Assembly: GCA_043802925.1 (NCBI GenBank)
Contig: JAZDKP010000088.1
Coordinates: 1-28,990, forward strand
From: JAZDKP01 sp043802925
GTDB taxonomy: Bacteria > Fibrobacterota > OXYB2-FULL-49-7 > JAEUSG01
Length of the DNA stretch: 28,990 nucleotides
Direction: 5' to 3'
This document shows, one piece after another, positions 1 through 8,459 of the stretch; position 1 is the stretch's first letter; each line of letters starts with the position of its first letter. A program made the translations under genes and the position numbers. The notes under the pieces are model-generated. The model searched no databases, had not been told where the DNA came from, and was given only the letters and a program-made list of their open reading frames with translations.

Positions 1-2
1 AT

Positions 3-269
3 CCCGGTACCCGTCTATGGGAAACCTTCAAGGGTGACGGTAATAAAGACTGGAATACCTATGATCAGGACGCCCTGCTTCCTGGTTCATGCTCAAGCAA
101 GATTACCCCGGAACGATTGCTTGAACTCATAAAAATCGCCAATCGCAGGTTTTATTTCCGCCCTCAAGTTATGTTTCACATCTTAAAATATCTTCTAAAT
201 CCCAGCGCTTTTGGAATTTTCAAAAACAGGCTTTTGAGTTATTTAGGCCTCCGATCCGGCAATATTTAA
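3..269 (+). CDS. C-terminal end of a radical-SAM / B12-binding-type protein (partial)
   Basis: The frame is open from the window edge and stops at TAA 267-269, giving 88 residues. It begins with PGTRLWE, which resembles the P-G-T-x-L-(Y/W)-E stretch near the end of the radical SAM domain in BchE/HpnJ-type B12-binding radical SAM proteins. It continues with ITPERLLELIKIANRRFYFR and a basic, hydrophobic helical tail, as in the C-terminal extension of that family. The 4Fe-4S CxxxCxxC motif and the B12 domain would lie upstream of the window, so substrate and reaction cannot be read. The gene ends 86 bp before the next start and need not belong to the following operon. The family call rests on the tail alone. 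Confidence 0.6.
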   Translation, partial: PGTRLWETFKGDGNKDWNTYDQDALLPGSCSSKITPERLLELIKIANRRFYFRPQVMFHILKYLLNPSAFGIFKNRLLSYLGLRSGNI

Positions 270-355
270 AATCTTGACGGATAATCTTGTTTCTTCGCTC
301 CGTTCGTTGCCTTTTACCCAATAAAAAGTTATCTTATATCAATATTTATATCCTC

Positions 356-2140
356 ATGTTAAACCTCTTTTATATTCTCTTATTATCCGCAGCATGTTCC
401 GTCTTTCCCCAGGAAAAGGGTGTAAAAACGGCCGCCGATACTGCGTCTGCGTCTGAAAAAGAACGCGCACGTCGCGATTTAAACATCCTCCTCGGCCTCC
501 CCGATGAGCCTTCTCATGCAAAGGACTCGGCCGGCGGAGCGGGCAGCACAGACGCGGCCTCCAATGACATGAGCATCCATTCACCCTTGTACCAGAAAGG
601 AATGATGCTGTATAAGATGGGGCTCAAAGATTATATGAACGGCAACTATGACCGGGCTGCATCCATCTTCAAACAAGTACTCGATATCGATCCTCTGCAA
701 AGAAACGCCTACGATTACCTGATGCGTTCCTCGCAATCTTCGGACGAACAGAAAAATCCTGACAAAAAAATTCTGGCCGCACAGGCACAGGCCGACAGCC
801 GGAACGAACTCCTGTTCCAGGCAGGGCTTGAAAAATTCACGAAGGGCAATTATCCTGAAGCCAAAAAAATCTGGCGGAAAATCATCGAAGCCTCGCCCGA
901 TTTTACCAAGGCCTTCGACTATATCCGCGAAGCGGACACCAAATTGGACGCCATTGTGGACAATTTCCTCTCGCAGGGCCAGTATTATTACCAGAAGGGT
1001 GAGGTCGCAACCGCCATTGCTGAGTGGGGAAAGGGGTTGAAGACCTGCCCGGGTAATGAACGACTGACCACCCAAATCGATGCGGCTCGGACTCAACAGA
1101 AATCGCTGGTGGGCGAAATCCTCACTGCTGCGGACGCCCAGCTCAAGGAAAAGAATTTTGAGGCCGCGTTCAAGACCCTGAGCGAGGGCAGTGCGCGAGT
1201 CCCAGACTCAAAGGAACTGAAGGACAAGACCGGGGATACAAAGCGCAAACTGGAAGAAGGGCTCACCTCCCGTTTGAACGAAGCGAAAACACTTTACGAA
1301 AACAAAAAGTACGTCGAAGCCCTCGCAGCATTCGAATCAATCCTGTCAGCCGTTCCGGACCATCTTCTTGCACGGGAATACGCCCGGAAGGCGTCGGAGC
1401 AACAAGCCATCGAAGAAAAACGGCAGGGACTTCGCGACCTTTTCAACGAGGCCGTGAATGCACTCGACAAAGGGCGCAGTTTCGAGGCCCTCGACCTTCT
1501 GCGCCAGATTGAAAAGGAAGACCCCGGCTATCCCGAACTCCAGGCCAGAATAACGACTGCGTCCGAAGGCCAGCAAAAGACCGAGCGTCGCAAAGAACTC
1601 GCCTCCCAGTTCAATCGAGGCGTGGACTATTATTCCAAAGGCTATTACCAGGCCGCGCTCAAGGAATGGCAGGCCTGCCTCAAGGGAGAACCGGATAACG
1701 CCATGGTCAGACAATATATACAGGAAGCTGAAAAGCGGATGCAGGAGTCACCGGCACGGCAAAAAGAGCTGGCGCAGAAGGAAAAAGAGGCTTTCCGCCT
1801 CAATAAAGAGGCCGTTGAGCTCTATAAAAAGAAAGCGTATGCAGAAGCCTATAAAGGAATAGAGAAGGCCGTGGAATACGATCCGCAGAACTCGGCGCTG
1901 CGCAAGACCCTTAAAACCTGCCGCCGCGAGCTGCTGAAAGAAAAAGAGCGGCTGACACCGGCTGACAACCAGAAGGCTGATGACCTTTTCCAGCAGGGAA
2001 TCGACCTGTACCGGTCCGGCCAGTATAAAAAGGCCATCGAGACCTGGAAACAGGTCATCCAGATGAAGCCGGACCATAAAAAGGCCGCAACATACATCGA
2101 AAACGTGACCCAGAAACTGAAGAAAATCGAAAGCATATGA
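356..2140 (+). CDS. Exported TPR-repeat protein, possible lipoprotein
   Basis: About 594 residues, built from roughly nine TPR-like helical repeats. Each contains a pattern like YxxGxYxxAxxxWxxxLxxxP, for example KGNYPEAKKIWRKIIEASPD and SGQYKKAIETWKQVIQMKPD, from about residue 80 to the C-terminus. Such repeats make protein-binding scaffolds. I chose ATG 356 because it puts a short hydrophobic segment (MLNLFYILLLSAACS) at the N-terminus. The Cys after LSAA could be a lipobox Cys, although no basic residue precedes it. A TTG at 287 would add 23 residues with a basic N-region and is the main alternative; neither start has a clear Shine-Dalgarno. This is the first gene of an eight-gene operon and its stop overlaps the next start (ATGA). 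A periplasmic or outer-membrane scaffold is inferred; the partner is unknown. Confidence 0.85.
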   Translation: MLNLFYILLLSAACSVFPQEKGVKTAADTASASEKERARRDLNILLGLPDEPSHAKDSAGGAGSTDAASNDMSIHSPLYQKGMMLYKMGLKDYMNGNYDRAASIFKQVLDIDPLQRNAYDYLMRSSQSSDEQKNPDKKILAAQAQADSRNELLFQAGLEKFTKGNYPEAKKIWRKIIEASPDFTKAFDYIREADTKLDAIVDNFLSQGQYYYQKGEVATAIAEWGKGLKTCPGNERLTTQIDAARTQQKSLVGEILTAADAQLKEKNFEAAFKTLSEGSARVPDSKELKDKTGDTKRKLEEGLTSRLNEAKTLYENKKYVEALAAFESILSAVPDHLLAREYARKASEQQAIEEKRQGLRDLFNEAVNALDKGRSFEALDLLRQIEKEDPGYPELQARITTASEGQQKTERRKELASQFNRGVDYYSKGYYQAALKEWQACLKGEPDNAMVRQYIQEAEKRMQESPARQKELAQKEKEAFRLNKEAVELYKKKAYAEAYKGIEKAVEYDPQNSALRKTLKTCRRELLKEKERLTPADNQKADDLFQQGIDLYRSGQYKKAIETWKQVIQMKPDHKKAATYIENVTQKLKKIESI

Positions 2141-4836
2141 TGACACGGCTGCTGATGCTATTCATGGTGACGCTCCTGCTGCACACGGGCACGGCCCACG
2201 GTGCGGGCTGGACCGTCATTTCATCGTCCGCGGCGGACAAACGGCTTCCATCCGACTTTGTCAAATGCCTGGCCGCCTCTCCGACAGTGATCTTCGCAGC
2301 CACGGATCAGGGCATCGGCTTCTTTTCGCCTTACAAGGACTCCATCGGTACAATCGACACAAAGTCGCTTGGCAAGGTTGTCATCAATGACATGAAGGTT
2401 GTGGGTGACTCGCTCTGGATTGCCTCCTCCGGCGGCGTGGCGGCCTATTCGCTGCGCAACGGCATCTGGGCCCTCTTTCCGCCGGAAAAGAGCGGGATCC
2501 GCAATGCCGCGCGCTGCATCACGTCGTATGAGCACGAAGTCTGGATCGGCACCGATGGTGGAGGCGCCTATTGCTACAACCGCACCACCGACGAATGGAT
2601 GCGCATCAGCCGCAACAGCGGCCTCCTCAGCGACAATGTGCGCGCCATTATCGCCGAAGAGGACACGGTCTGGTTCGGCACCAGCACCCAGGGCGTCTCC
2701 ATCCTCAACCGCAAAAACAACGGATGGTCAACGCTCGACCGGTACGACGGACTCAGCAACAACACCGTGACACAGATGCTTGCAGACCGCCAGCGTGTTT
2801 ATATCGGGACGTCCCGAGGTCTTTCCATCTTTGACCGCAGCCTCGAAGATTTTACGATCCGGTACCGGGAACACGGCATGTACGACGACCTCGTCACCGC
2901 CTGCGCCCTGGACGGACAGTACCTCTGGATAGGAGGCATGGGCGGCATCACACAATACGATATCGTCATCGACAAAATGCGGACGTTTTCCGCAGCGGAC
3001 GGATTCCCGGAGGAGTTTGTAACCTCGCTCCTCGTCATAGGGGATCGCCTTTATGCGGCCACGGACGGCAAGGGCATTGCCGTATATGACAAGGGGACCC
3101 CCGAGGCGCGCATTGAACACGTGACGTTCCACGAAAAAACAGGAACCATCACAGGAACCGCGCTGGCGTTGTCCGCCAAGACCGATTATAAACTGGTTTT
3201 CTACAGCACCGGCTTTCCTCAGATGAAGTTCAACACCGGTATTACAGTCAAGGACAACACCGTCAACCATGGGCTGCTGGCAACATGGGACCTCACGGGC
3301 GTCATTGACGGAGAATACGTACTTGAACTTCTTGTCAAGACCGACCGTAACACGGCCAATGCTTCCAGCATCAGCCTGCGGACCGACACCTTTGAGCCGG
3401 AAATCACGCTGAATGAACTGCCGCTCTACACCAACCAGCGCCTGCTCAAAATCCAGGGCGCCTACCGTGAAAAAAACATTGCGAACATCGCACTGTATCC
3501 GGGCCCGGTCATGGCTTCTCTCGAACCCTCCAAGCGCGAGTTTTCCGGTACTGTGGAACTGAAGGAAGGCAAAAATTTCCTTCGCGCCGTCATCTCGGAC
3601 CGGGGCGGCCAGACCTCTGAAATCAAGCGTATCCTCTATTTTTCGGACCGGGAAACGGTGCTGGACGTGCTGAACGTCCCTAAAAGCACCAGCCAGCGAA
3701 CCGTCACCCTTGCGGGCCGGTGGGAGTCCACGGTCCCCATCAAGGACCTGTCGGTATTTCCGGGCGCTCTGGCCGTCCCCTTCGACAACGCCACACATAC
3801 GTTCCGCATTGATATCCGCCTGCTTCAGGAAGGCGAGAACCTGTTCATTTTCCGGGCCGTCGACGCCTGCGGCAACACCTCATCCAAAAAGGTCACCATC
3901 GCCTATTCAACCAAGGGGCCTGACATCAAGCTGCACAAACTGCAGGAATTTGTCGTGGATTCGGTCCTGGCCCTTTCCGGCATCCTGGTCGGTAACGACA
4001 TCAAGGACCTCTCACTCCTGCCCGGCAGCATGCGGATACCCGTCGACACCGGGACGCACAAATTTTCCTTCCAGCGCAACCTCAAAATCGGAAAAAACCA
4101 CTGGCTTCTGGTCGCCACGGACAACATCGGCAACACCACGCAGCTCCCGCTCACAATCACCCGGGACATCCTGAAACCCGAATTCTTTCCGCTCACGATT
4201 CCGCCCCTCGTTCACGAGCCCTACTTTACGATGAACGGCCGCGTGGACGAGGAAAACCTCGAAGCCGTCACCGTGGAACCGGGTGGCACGACCGCGGAGA
4301 TAAATCCCAAAGAGGGCACCTATTCGGTCCGCGTCAAACTGAACACAGGCGAAAACAATTTCACGCTGAATGCGCGGGACAAAGCCGGCAACGTGAATGT
4401 GCTCCGGCTCAAGATTGACGCCAAAATTGATGATACGGACAAGGCCGTCCAATTCATGCGCGAACAAATGGCGGATCTGGAGCGGACCGTGGACAGCCTC
4501 CGCAAATCCGGCCAGGGCGGATCGTCCGCCGGCTATATTCTAAATGAGATCGCGGCGCTGAAAAAACAGGTGGCCCAACTGACCGAGGAAAAGACCGCCC
4601 TTTCAGGACAACTTGACACGCTCAAGAAAGCACCACCGGGTCAGCTGGTCTATTTCGTAAAAAAAGGCGACACGCTGAGAAAACTGGCGCTCCGGTTCTA
4701 CGGGACCGAGGGCAAGTACCTCGAACTCGCGCAGTTCAACCGCATTTCGGAAACCCAGGATCCCAAACCCGGTGACCGCATTGTAATCCCAGTCAAAGGG
4801 GACGTCCTGATCGGCGGCGCGGAGGGGGCCCGATGA
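2137..4836 (+). CDS. Secreted beta-propeller / Ig-like / LysM protein
   Basis: 899 residues. A signal peptide (about 1-23, ending near TAHGAG) is followed by a propeller at about 25-330, made of repeats of the two-component-regulator propeller type (LWIASSGGVAAYS, VWIGTDGGGAY, VWFGTSTQGVSI, VYIGTSRGLSIFD, LWIGGMGGITQYD). A beta domain at about 330-420 contains DGEYVLELLVKT, which is FlgD/Ig-like. Four tandem Ig-like repeats of about 85 residues cover 421-763 (endings such as DACGNTSSKK, DNIGNTTQ, DKAGNVN). A coiled coil covers about 770-830, and a LysM domain about 839-885 (YFVKKGDTLRKLALRFYG ... PGDRIVIP). LysM binds peptidoglycan, so the protein is probably periplasmic and wall-attached. 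Propellers of this repeat type usually sit in hybrid two-component sensors; here there is no kinase. It overlaps both neighbours by 4 bp. Confidence 0.88.
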   Translation: MMTRLLMLFMVTLLLHTGTAHGAGWTVISSSAADKRLPSDFVKCLAASPTVIFAATDQGIGFFSPYKDSIGTIDTKSLGKVVINDMKVVGDSLWIASSGGVAAYSLRNGIWALFPPEKSGIRNAARCITSYEHEVWIGTDGGGAYCYNRTTDEWMRISRNSGLLSDNVRAIIAEEDTVWFGTSTQGVSILNRKNNGWSTLDRYDGLSNNTVTQMLADRQRVYIGTSRGLSIFDRSLEDFTIRYREHGMYDDLVTACALDGQYLWIGGMGGITQYDIVIDKMRTFSAADGFPEEFVTSLLVIGDRLYAATDGKGIAVYDKGTPEARIEHVTFHEKTGTITGTALALSAKTDYKLVFYSTGFPQMKFNTGITVKDNTVNHGLLATWDLTGVIDGEYVLELLVKTDRNTANASSISLRTDTFEPEITLNELPLYTNQRLLKIQGAYREKNIANIALYPGPVMASLEPSKREFSGTVELKEGKNFLRAVISDRGGQTSEIKRILYFSDRETVLDVLNVPKSTSQRTVTLAGRWESTVPIKDLSVFPGALAVPFDNATHTFRIDIRLLQEGENLFIFRAVDACGNTSSKKVTIAYSTKGPDIKLHKLQEFVVDSVLALSGILVGNDIKDLSLLPGSMRIPVDTGTHKFSFQRNLKIGKNHWLLVATDNIGNTTQLPLTITRDILKPEFFPLTIPPLVHEPYFTMNGRVDEENLEAVTVEPGGTTAEINPKEGTYSVRVKLNTGENNFTLNARDKAGNVNVLRLKIDAKIDDTDKAVQFMREQMADLERTVDSLRKSGQGGSSAGYILNEIAALKKQVAQLTEEKTALSGQLDTLKKAPPGQLVYFVKKGDTLRKLALRFYGTEGKYLELAQFNRISETQDPKPGDRIVIPVKGDVLIGGAEGAR

Positions 4837-5363
4837 AAAAGGCGCTGCGTCTCCTGCCCGTGCTGCTTCTGACGGTGGTTCCAGCCCTTTGGGCGCAACC
4901 GCCGGCCCTGCAGGAACGGGAGGAAGTCATTGCCAAGGAACAGGCGCTCCTTGACTTGAAGAAAAGAGCCCTCCAGGAGGAGATCGACCGCTTTGAAAAA
5001 GAACGGGGCGAATGGAAGCGGAAACAGGAAACGGAAATCCTTCTGCGCAACACCGAGGGCCTTGACGCCGATGACCTCGACCCCGAGGCACGGAAGCAGA
5101 TGGCGCTCTGTGACGCACTCTCCAAGACGTTCGCGGGATTCCTCGCGGCCGAAGGCCGGGCCTCCCAGGAAGCCCGGCAGGTCGTGATCCTGTTCCAAAC
5201 GGATGCCGATGGCACGGTCGTTTCGGTCACCTTCCAGCGCTCCGAAGTCCCGCTGGAGACCGAGGAAAAGATCCGGAAACTGCTTGAAGGGCTCGACCTT
5301 TCGGCTCTCGGTCCCGGCGCGGCCAACCTCACCCACCGTTTTCCGCTGCTTTTGAAGAAATGA
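4833..5363 (+). CDS. Exported coiled-coil protein with TonB-C-like end
   Basis: 176 residues. The signal peptide is clear (KKALRLLPVLLLTVVPALWA, cleavage about residue 21). A charged coiled coil follows at about 27-70 (REEVIAKEQALLDLKKRALQ ...). The last 60 residues read as beta-alpha-beta, from VVILFQTDADGTVVSVTFQR through an ETEEKIRKLL helix to a final strand THRFPLLLK. That order, with the G-x-V-x-x-V-x-x-x-R-S core, resembles a TonB C-terminal domain, but the similarity is weak and the usual proline-rich linker and N-terminal membrane anchor are absent. GGAGG at 4821-4825, 7 nt upstream, supports the start, which overlaps the previous stop as ATGA. Function is unknown; an adaptor role in the periplasm is inferred. 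Confidence 0.75.
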   Translation: MKKALRLLPVLLLTVVPALWAQPPALQEREEVIAKEQALLDLKKRALQEEIDRFEKERGEWKRKQETEILLRNTEGLDADDLDPEARKQMALCDALSKTFAGFLAAEGRASQEARQVVILFQTDADGTVVSVTFQRSEVPLETEEKIRKLLEGLDLSALGPGAANLTHRFPLLLKK

Positions 5364-6094
5364 AAAACATTCTCCTCATCGCGGCCCTGCTCGTGTCGCG
5401 CGCCCTATGCCAGAGCACGCTGCTCAGCCTGACCCCCCGGCAGGATGAGACCGGAAGCACCCGCTTTCTTCTATTCGACCAAAACCCCGAAACATACTAC
5501 ACAAACCGGACCGATACCGCTTTCAGCGTTCTCTTTTACAATACCGTTGCGGGCGCAGCCTGCGCGGATTTCATCCGCACCATGGTGGATGGCCCACGCA
5601 TCCATCAAGAAACCCTTCCTTTCCCGGTCCTGACACTTTCCTTCCCGCTGGCCGAAAACGCTACGGCGGAGCTCCTCCCCTTCCGTGTATCGTACGCAGT
5701 GACCCTCCGTCGGCCCGGCTATAAAAAGGTCTGGGAACGCCGGTTCAGCGGGAGTAGCGCAAACAGGCCTCTTGCGCCGGAAAAAATGGCCCTGTACCGG
5801 GGTAAAAATTACGAGAACCTGTTCCTCACCTTTCCGACCTCCACGCAGAACGTGCTGGTTCGTGTTGAAAAGGGAAAGGTCGCGGTCGAGCAGTACGGTA
5901 CGGGAGCGCTTCTGTCAAGGGAAGCCTACGGGCCCGATTCCAAATTCGTGGACGAAATCGCCTTCTCCGGCTGCCGGACCGACAGCGCGGCCTCCGAAGG
6001 CATCACCCTCCTCGATTTCTCCGTGGGCCGGAAGACAGTCGTGACCTACACCTTTATTACGAACGGTCTTAAAATCCGTTTTGCAAAAGGGTAA
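5360..6094 (+). CDS. Exported protein of unknown family
   Basis: 244 residues starting with a convincing signal peptide (MKNILLIAALLVSRALCQS, cleavage about residue 18). The mature part looks mostly beta-stranded (PVLTLSFPLAENATAELLPF, VLVRVEKGKVAVEQYG, KTVVTYTFITNGLKIRF). I recognise no domain or catalytic motif. There are two cysteines in the mature chain, in GAACAD and FSGCRT, which could pair in the periplasm. The start overlaps the previous stop by 4 bp, so it is translated with the coiled-coil/TonB-C-like protein. Its place between the exported proteins and the phosphatase suggests part of the same envelope-sensing complex. That is inference from position only. Confidence 0.7.
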   Translation: MKNILLIAALLVSRALCQSTLLSLTPRQDETGSTRFLLFDQNPETYYTNRTDTAFSVLFYNTVAGAACADFIRTMVDGPRIHQETLPFPVLTLSFPLAENATAELLPFRVSYAVTLRRPGYKKVWERRFSGSSANRPLAPEKMALYRGKNYENLFLTFPTSTQNVLVRVEKGKVAVEQYGTGALLSREAYGPDSKFVDEIAFSGCRTDSAASEGITLLDFSVGRKTVVTYTFITNGLKIRFAKG

Positions 6095-6106
6095 CGGAAA
6101 ACAGAC

Positions 6107-7660
6107 ATGGCGGAAAACGAGAAAAAAACATTGGTCCGTTCCGAAATCATGAAGACGCTGCTTAAAAAGCGTACTTCCATAAAATTCCAGTTCGGTTTCT
6201 TCATCGTCCTTTTCGCGCTCTTTCTGGTGGGCACCATCATGGTGCTGACCCTTCCTGAAGAAAAGGCGATTTTGACACGCGAGCGCGTACACCTCGGCCA
6301 AACCCTGGCCGGCAACCTTGCGGCCGGCAGCAAAGAGTGCCTCCTGCTTGAGGACGAGCTTTACGCCTTTGAAATCCTCGACGACATGCTCCGCAACGAC
6401 TACAACCGCGATATCCAGGACATCTTTGTGACGGACCCGAACGGGAAAATCGCAGTGCATAACGATTCGCGGATGATGGGCAAGATCCTCACAGACTCCC
6501 TCACCCGGCTCACCAACCGGATCAATTTCCCGGCCATGCACCGCGTGGAGTACCGTGGCAGGGAAATTCTTGACTTTTCGCACCCGGTCTTCGAGAACGT
6601 GACCAAAAAAAAGATTGGCACGGCCCGGGTGCGAATGTCAGCGTACTCCGTGACACGCCTGGTTGAAAGCGTTGTAAAGCGGGTGATCGTGACTTCGCTC
6701 ACCATACTGCTCATCGGCATTGTCGCGGCCATGTTCTGGGTCCGCTGGATCACCCGGCCCATCTCGGCCCTGGCCGAGGGCGCGAAAATTATCGGCGCGG
6801 GCAACCTGCACCACCGCTTCAAGGTCGACAGCCGGAATGAAATCGGCGAACTGGCCTCCATCTTCAACACGATGACCTCCGACCTTGACCACGCCCAGAA
6901 GCAGCTGATTTCCAAGCACCAGCTTGAACATGAAATCGACCTGGCCCGCAAAATCCAGGCCACGCTCCTGCCCGAACGCATTCCGGCCTTCTGCAACATC
7001 GAACTGGCGGCCTATTACCGTTCGGCCCGCGAGGTCGGCGGCGACTATTATGATTTTATCGCCATCGATTCCGAGCACCTCGGCGTCCTGATTGCGGACG
7101 TGTCCGGGAAAAGCGTGGCCGCGGCGTTCCTCATGGGCATCACCCGGGCCATCGTACGGACCCTGGCCCCGGGCGATACGTCCCCGGCACGGGTTCTCAC
7201 GCGTGTCAACGCGGTCCTCAAGACCAACATGAAAAAGGGCATGTTCGTGACCATGGGATACATGGTCATTAATGTCAAGACGCTGAATATTTTTGTGGCG
7301 AGCGCCGGTCACAATCCTCTATTTTATTTTCGGGCAAAAGAGCGCGAGCCCGTGCCCGTTAATCCCGCGGGCAGTGCATTGGGAGTCCTGCGCGAGGGTG
7401 GCGGAATCCCGCTTTCCGAGGAACGTTTCCGTCTTTCGAAGGGAGACCTGTTGGTGTTGAGTACGGACGGCATCTGTGAGGCCATCAACGCAAAGGAAGA
7501 GTTTTACGGCGACGACCGGATACTCCGCATCGCGGGAGACCGTCGGCTCGACAGTACCGAGCAAATCAAGCAAGCGTTAATCGCGGATCTCGACACCTTT
7601 TACGCGGGTGCCGAACAAAGCGACGATATCACCCTGGTGCTTTTGAAAATAACCGCGTAA
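6107..7660 (+). CDS. Membrane HAMP-SpoIIE (RsbU-like) Ser/Thr phosphatase
   Basis: 517 residues. Transmembrane helices lie at about 29-49 and 193-214 and flank a periplasmic sensor of about 145 residues. A single-Cache/PAS-like fold is suggested by IFVTDPNGKIAVHND. HAMP covers about 215-265, a short linker helix follows, and a complete PPM/SpoIIE domain covers about 290-517. Metal-binding and core motifs are present: EVGGDYYD (D313), IADVSGKS (D331), ASAGHNPL, LSTDGICEA (D454) and QSDDITLV (D506/D507), so it should be active. In this family (RsbU/SpoIIE) the enzyme dephosphorylates a STAS antagonist, and such a gene lies 24 bp downstream. The start ATG has GGA about 9 nt upstream and a 12-bp gap from the previous gene. 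The sensor ligand is unknown; the four exported proteins upstream are candidate inputs. Confidence 0.95.
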   Translation: MAENEKKTLVRSEIMKTLLKKRTSIKFQFGFFIVLFALFLVGTIMVLTLPEEKAILTRERVHLGQTLAGNLAAGSKECLLLEDELYAFEILDDMLRNDYNRDIQDIFVTDPNGKIAVHNDSRMMGKILTDSLTRLTNRINFPAMHRVEYRGREILDFSHPVFENVTKKKIGTARVRMSAYSVTRLVESVVKRVIVTSLTILLIGIVAAMFWVRWITRPISALAEGAKIIGAGNLHHRFKVDSRNEIGELASIFNTMTSDLDHAQKQLISKHQLEHEIDLARKIQATLLPERIPAFCNIELAAYYRSAREVGGDYYDFIAIDSEHLGVLIADVSGKSVAAAFLMGITRAIVRTLAPGDTSPARVLTRVNAVLKTNMKKGMFVTMGYMVINVKTLNIFVASAGHNPLFYFRAKEREPVPVNPAGSALGVLREGGGIPLSEERFRLSKGDLLVLSTDGICEAINAKEEFYGDDRILRIAGDRRLDSTEQIKQALIADLDTFYAGAEQSDDITLVLLKITA

Positions 7661-7684
7661 ACGAAACAGCAAAGGAGACATACT

Positions 7685-8047
7685 GTGCCCGACATCAAAT
7701 TCACCGAATATGAAACAGGTAAATCAAAAGACATAAAAGTCCTTATGCTTAATGGAAGCGTGGACGCCTATAATTCCGAAATGCTTTCAGAAAAACTGGA
7801 AGCCATCCTGCAAGACGGTCATTACAAAATTGTGCTCGAATGTTCCAGGCTCAAATTTATTTCCAGCTCCGGCATGGGGGTTTTCCTGGCCATGGAAGAC
7901 GATTTCCTCTCAAAAGGCGGCGGCCTTAAATTTGTGGCCATCCCCGACAACATCATGAATGTCTTTAAAAAAGTGGGGCTATCGGACATCTTCAAGACCT
8001 ATCCGCAGGAAGCGGCCGCAGTGGACGACTTTAACCGGGGGATTTAA
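7685..8047 (+). CDS. STAS-domain anti-sigma factor antagonist (RsbV/SpoIIAA-like)
   Basis: 120 residues, one STAS domain of normal length. The central motif LKFISSSGMGVFLAM matches the SpoIIAA loop F-x-D-S-S-G-L-G; by that alignment Ser61 is the phosphorylated residue. The Asp that usually comes first in the loop is Ser here. The start is GTG, fixed by AAGGAG at 7672-7677 with 7-nt spacing, one of the best ribosome sites in the operon. It is predicted to be phosphorylated by the RsbW-like kinase encoded immediately downstream and dephosphorylated by the SpoIIE phosphatase upstream. The unphosphorylated form would bind the kinase or another target. Cytoplasmic. Confidence 0.93.
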   Translation: MPDIKFTEYETGKSKDIKVLMLNGSVDAYNSEMLSEKLEAILQDGHYKIVLECSRLKFISSSGMGVFLAMEDDFLSKGGGLKFVAIPDNIMNVFKKVGLSDIFKTYPQEAAAVDDFNRGI

Positions 8048-8054
8048 TCCGGCC

Positions 8055-8459
8055 ATGGAAAAGTCATTTAACGCCTCCCTCGATTGTCTGGATGCGCTGC
8101 GGAGCGCGGTTCGAGAATTTTGCGCTGCAAACCGGATGGGTGAACTGCTCTGCAGTGAACTCGAGCTTGCGGCCAACGAGGCAGCCACCAACATCATCGA
8201 ACATGCGGAGTTGAAAGCCCGGGACCACTTTACCCTGTCCCTTGAAAAGGACAAAAAGCGGCTGATCATCACCTTTCGCGATTCGGGCAAGCCCTACGAC
8301 TTCAGCCGCGTCACCACGGTCAACGGGGCGGGTGACATCCAGAAAAAAAGGCCCCGTTCCGGCATGGGCGTTTATATCATCCGCCAGCTGGTGGACGCGG
8401 TCATCTACAATGCCCTGCCCGACCACCGAAACGAACTCCAACTCATCAAGAACCTGTGA
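8055..8459 (+). CDS. RsbW-like serine kinase / anti-sigma factor (HATPase_c)
   Basis: 134 residues, typical of stand-alone GHKL kinases of the RsbW/SpoIIAB group. The N box is ELELAANEAATNIIEHA (E42 catalytic base, N46 Mg ligand), the G1 box DSGKPYDF (D76) and the G2-like box RSGMGVYIIRQLVD. ATG 8055 is used because it begins the domain directly and sits 7 bp after the STAS stop; the frame is open further upstream, but that would overlap the STAS gene. Predicted to phosphorylate the STAS partner and to sequester a sigma factor or another regulator when the partner is phosphorylated. No sigma factor gene is visible in the window, so the output target is open. Confidence 0.92.
   Translation: MEKSFNASLDCLDALRSAVREFCAANRMGELLCSELELAANEAATNIIEHAELKARDHFTLSLEKDKKRLIITFRDSGKPYDFSRVTTVNGAGDIQKKRPRSGMGVYIIRQLVDAVIYNALPDHRNELQLIKNL

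Noticed and set aside
274..340. Possible sigma-70 promoter before the plus-strand operon (TTGACG at about 274, or TTGCCT at 307 with TATCTT at 330)
   Set aside because: Neither pair has both a good -10 and good spacing, so I do not call it.
287..355. Upstream TTG start for the first TPR protein
   Set aside because: It gives a basic N-region before the hydrophobic stretch but has no ribosome site. ATG 356 is preferred; this is the least certain start on the plus strand.
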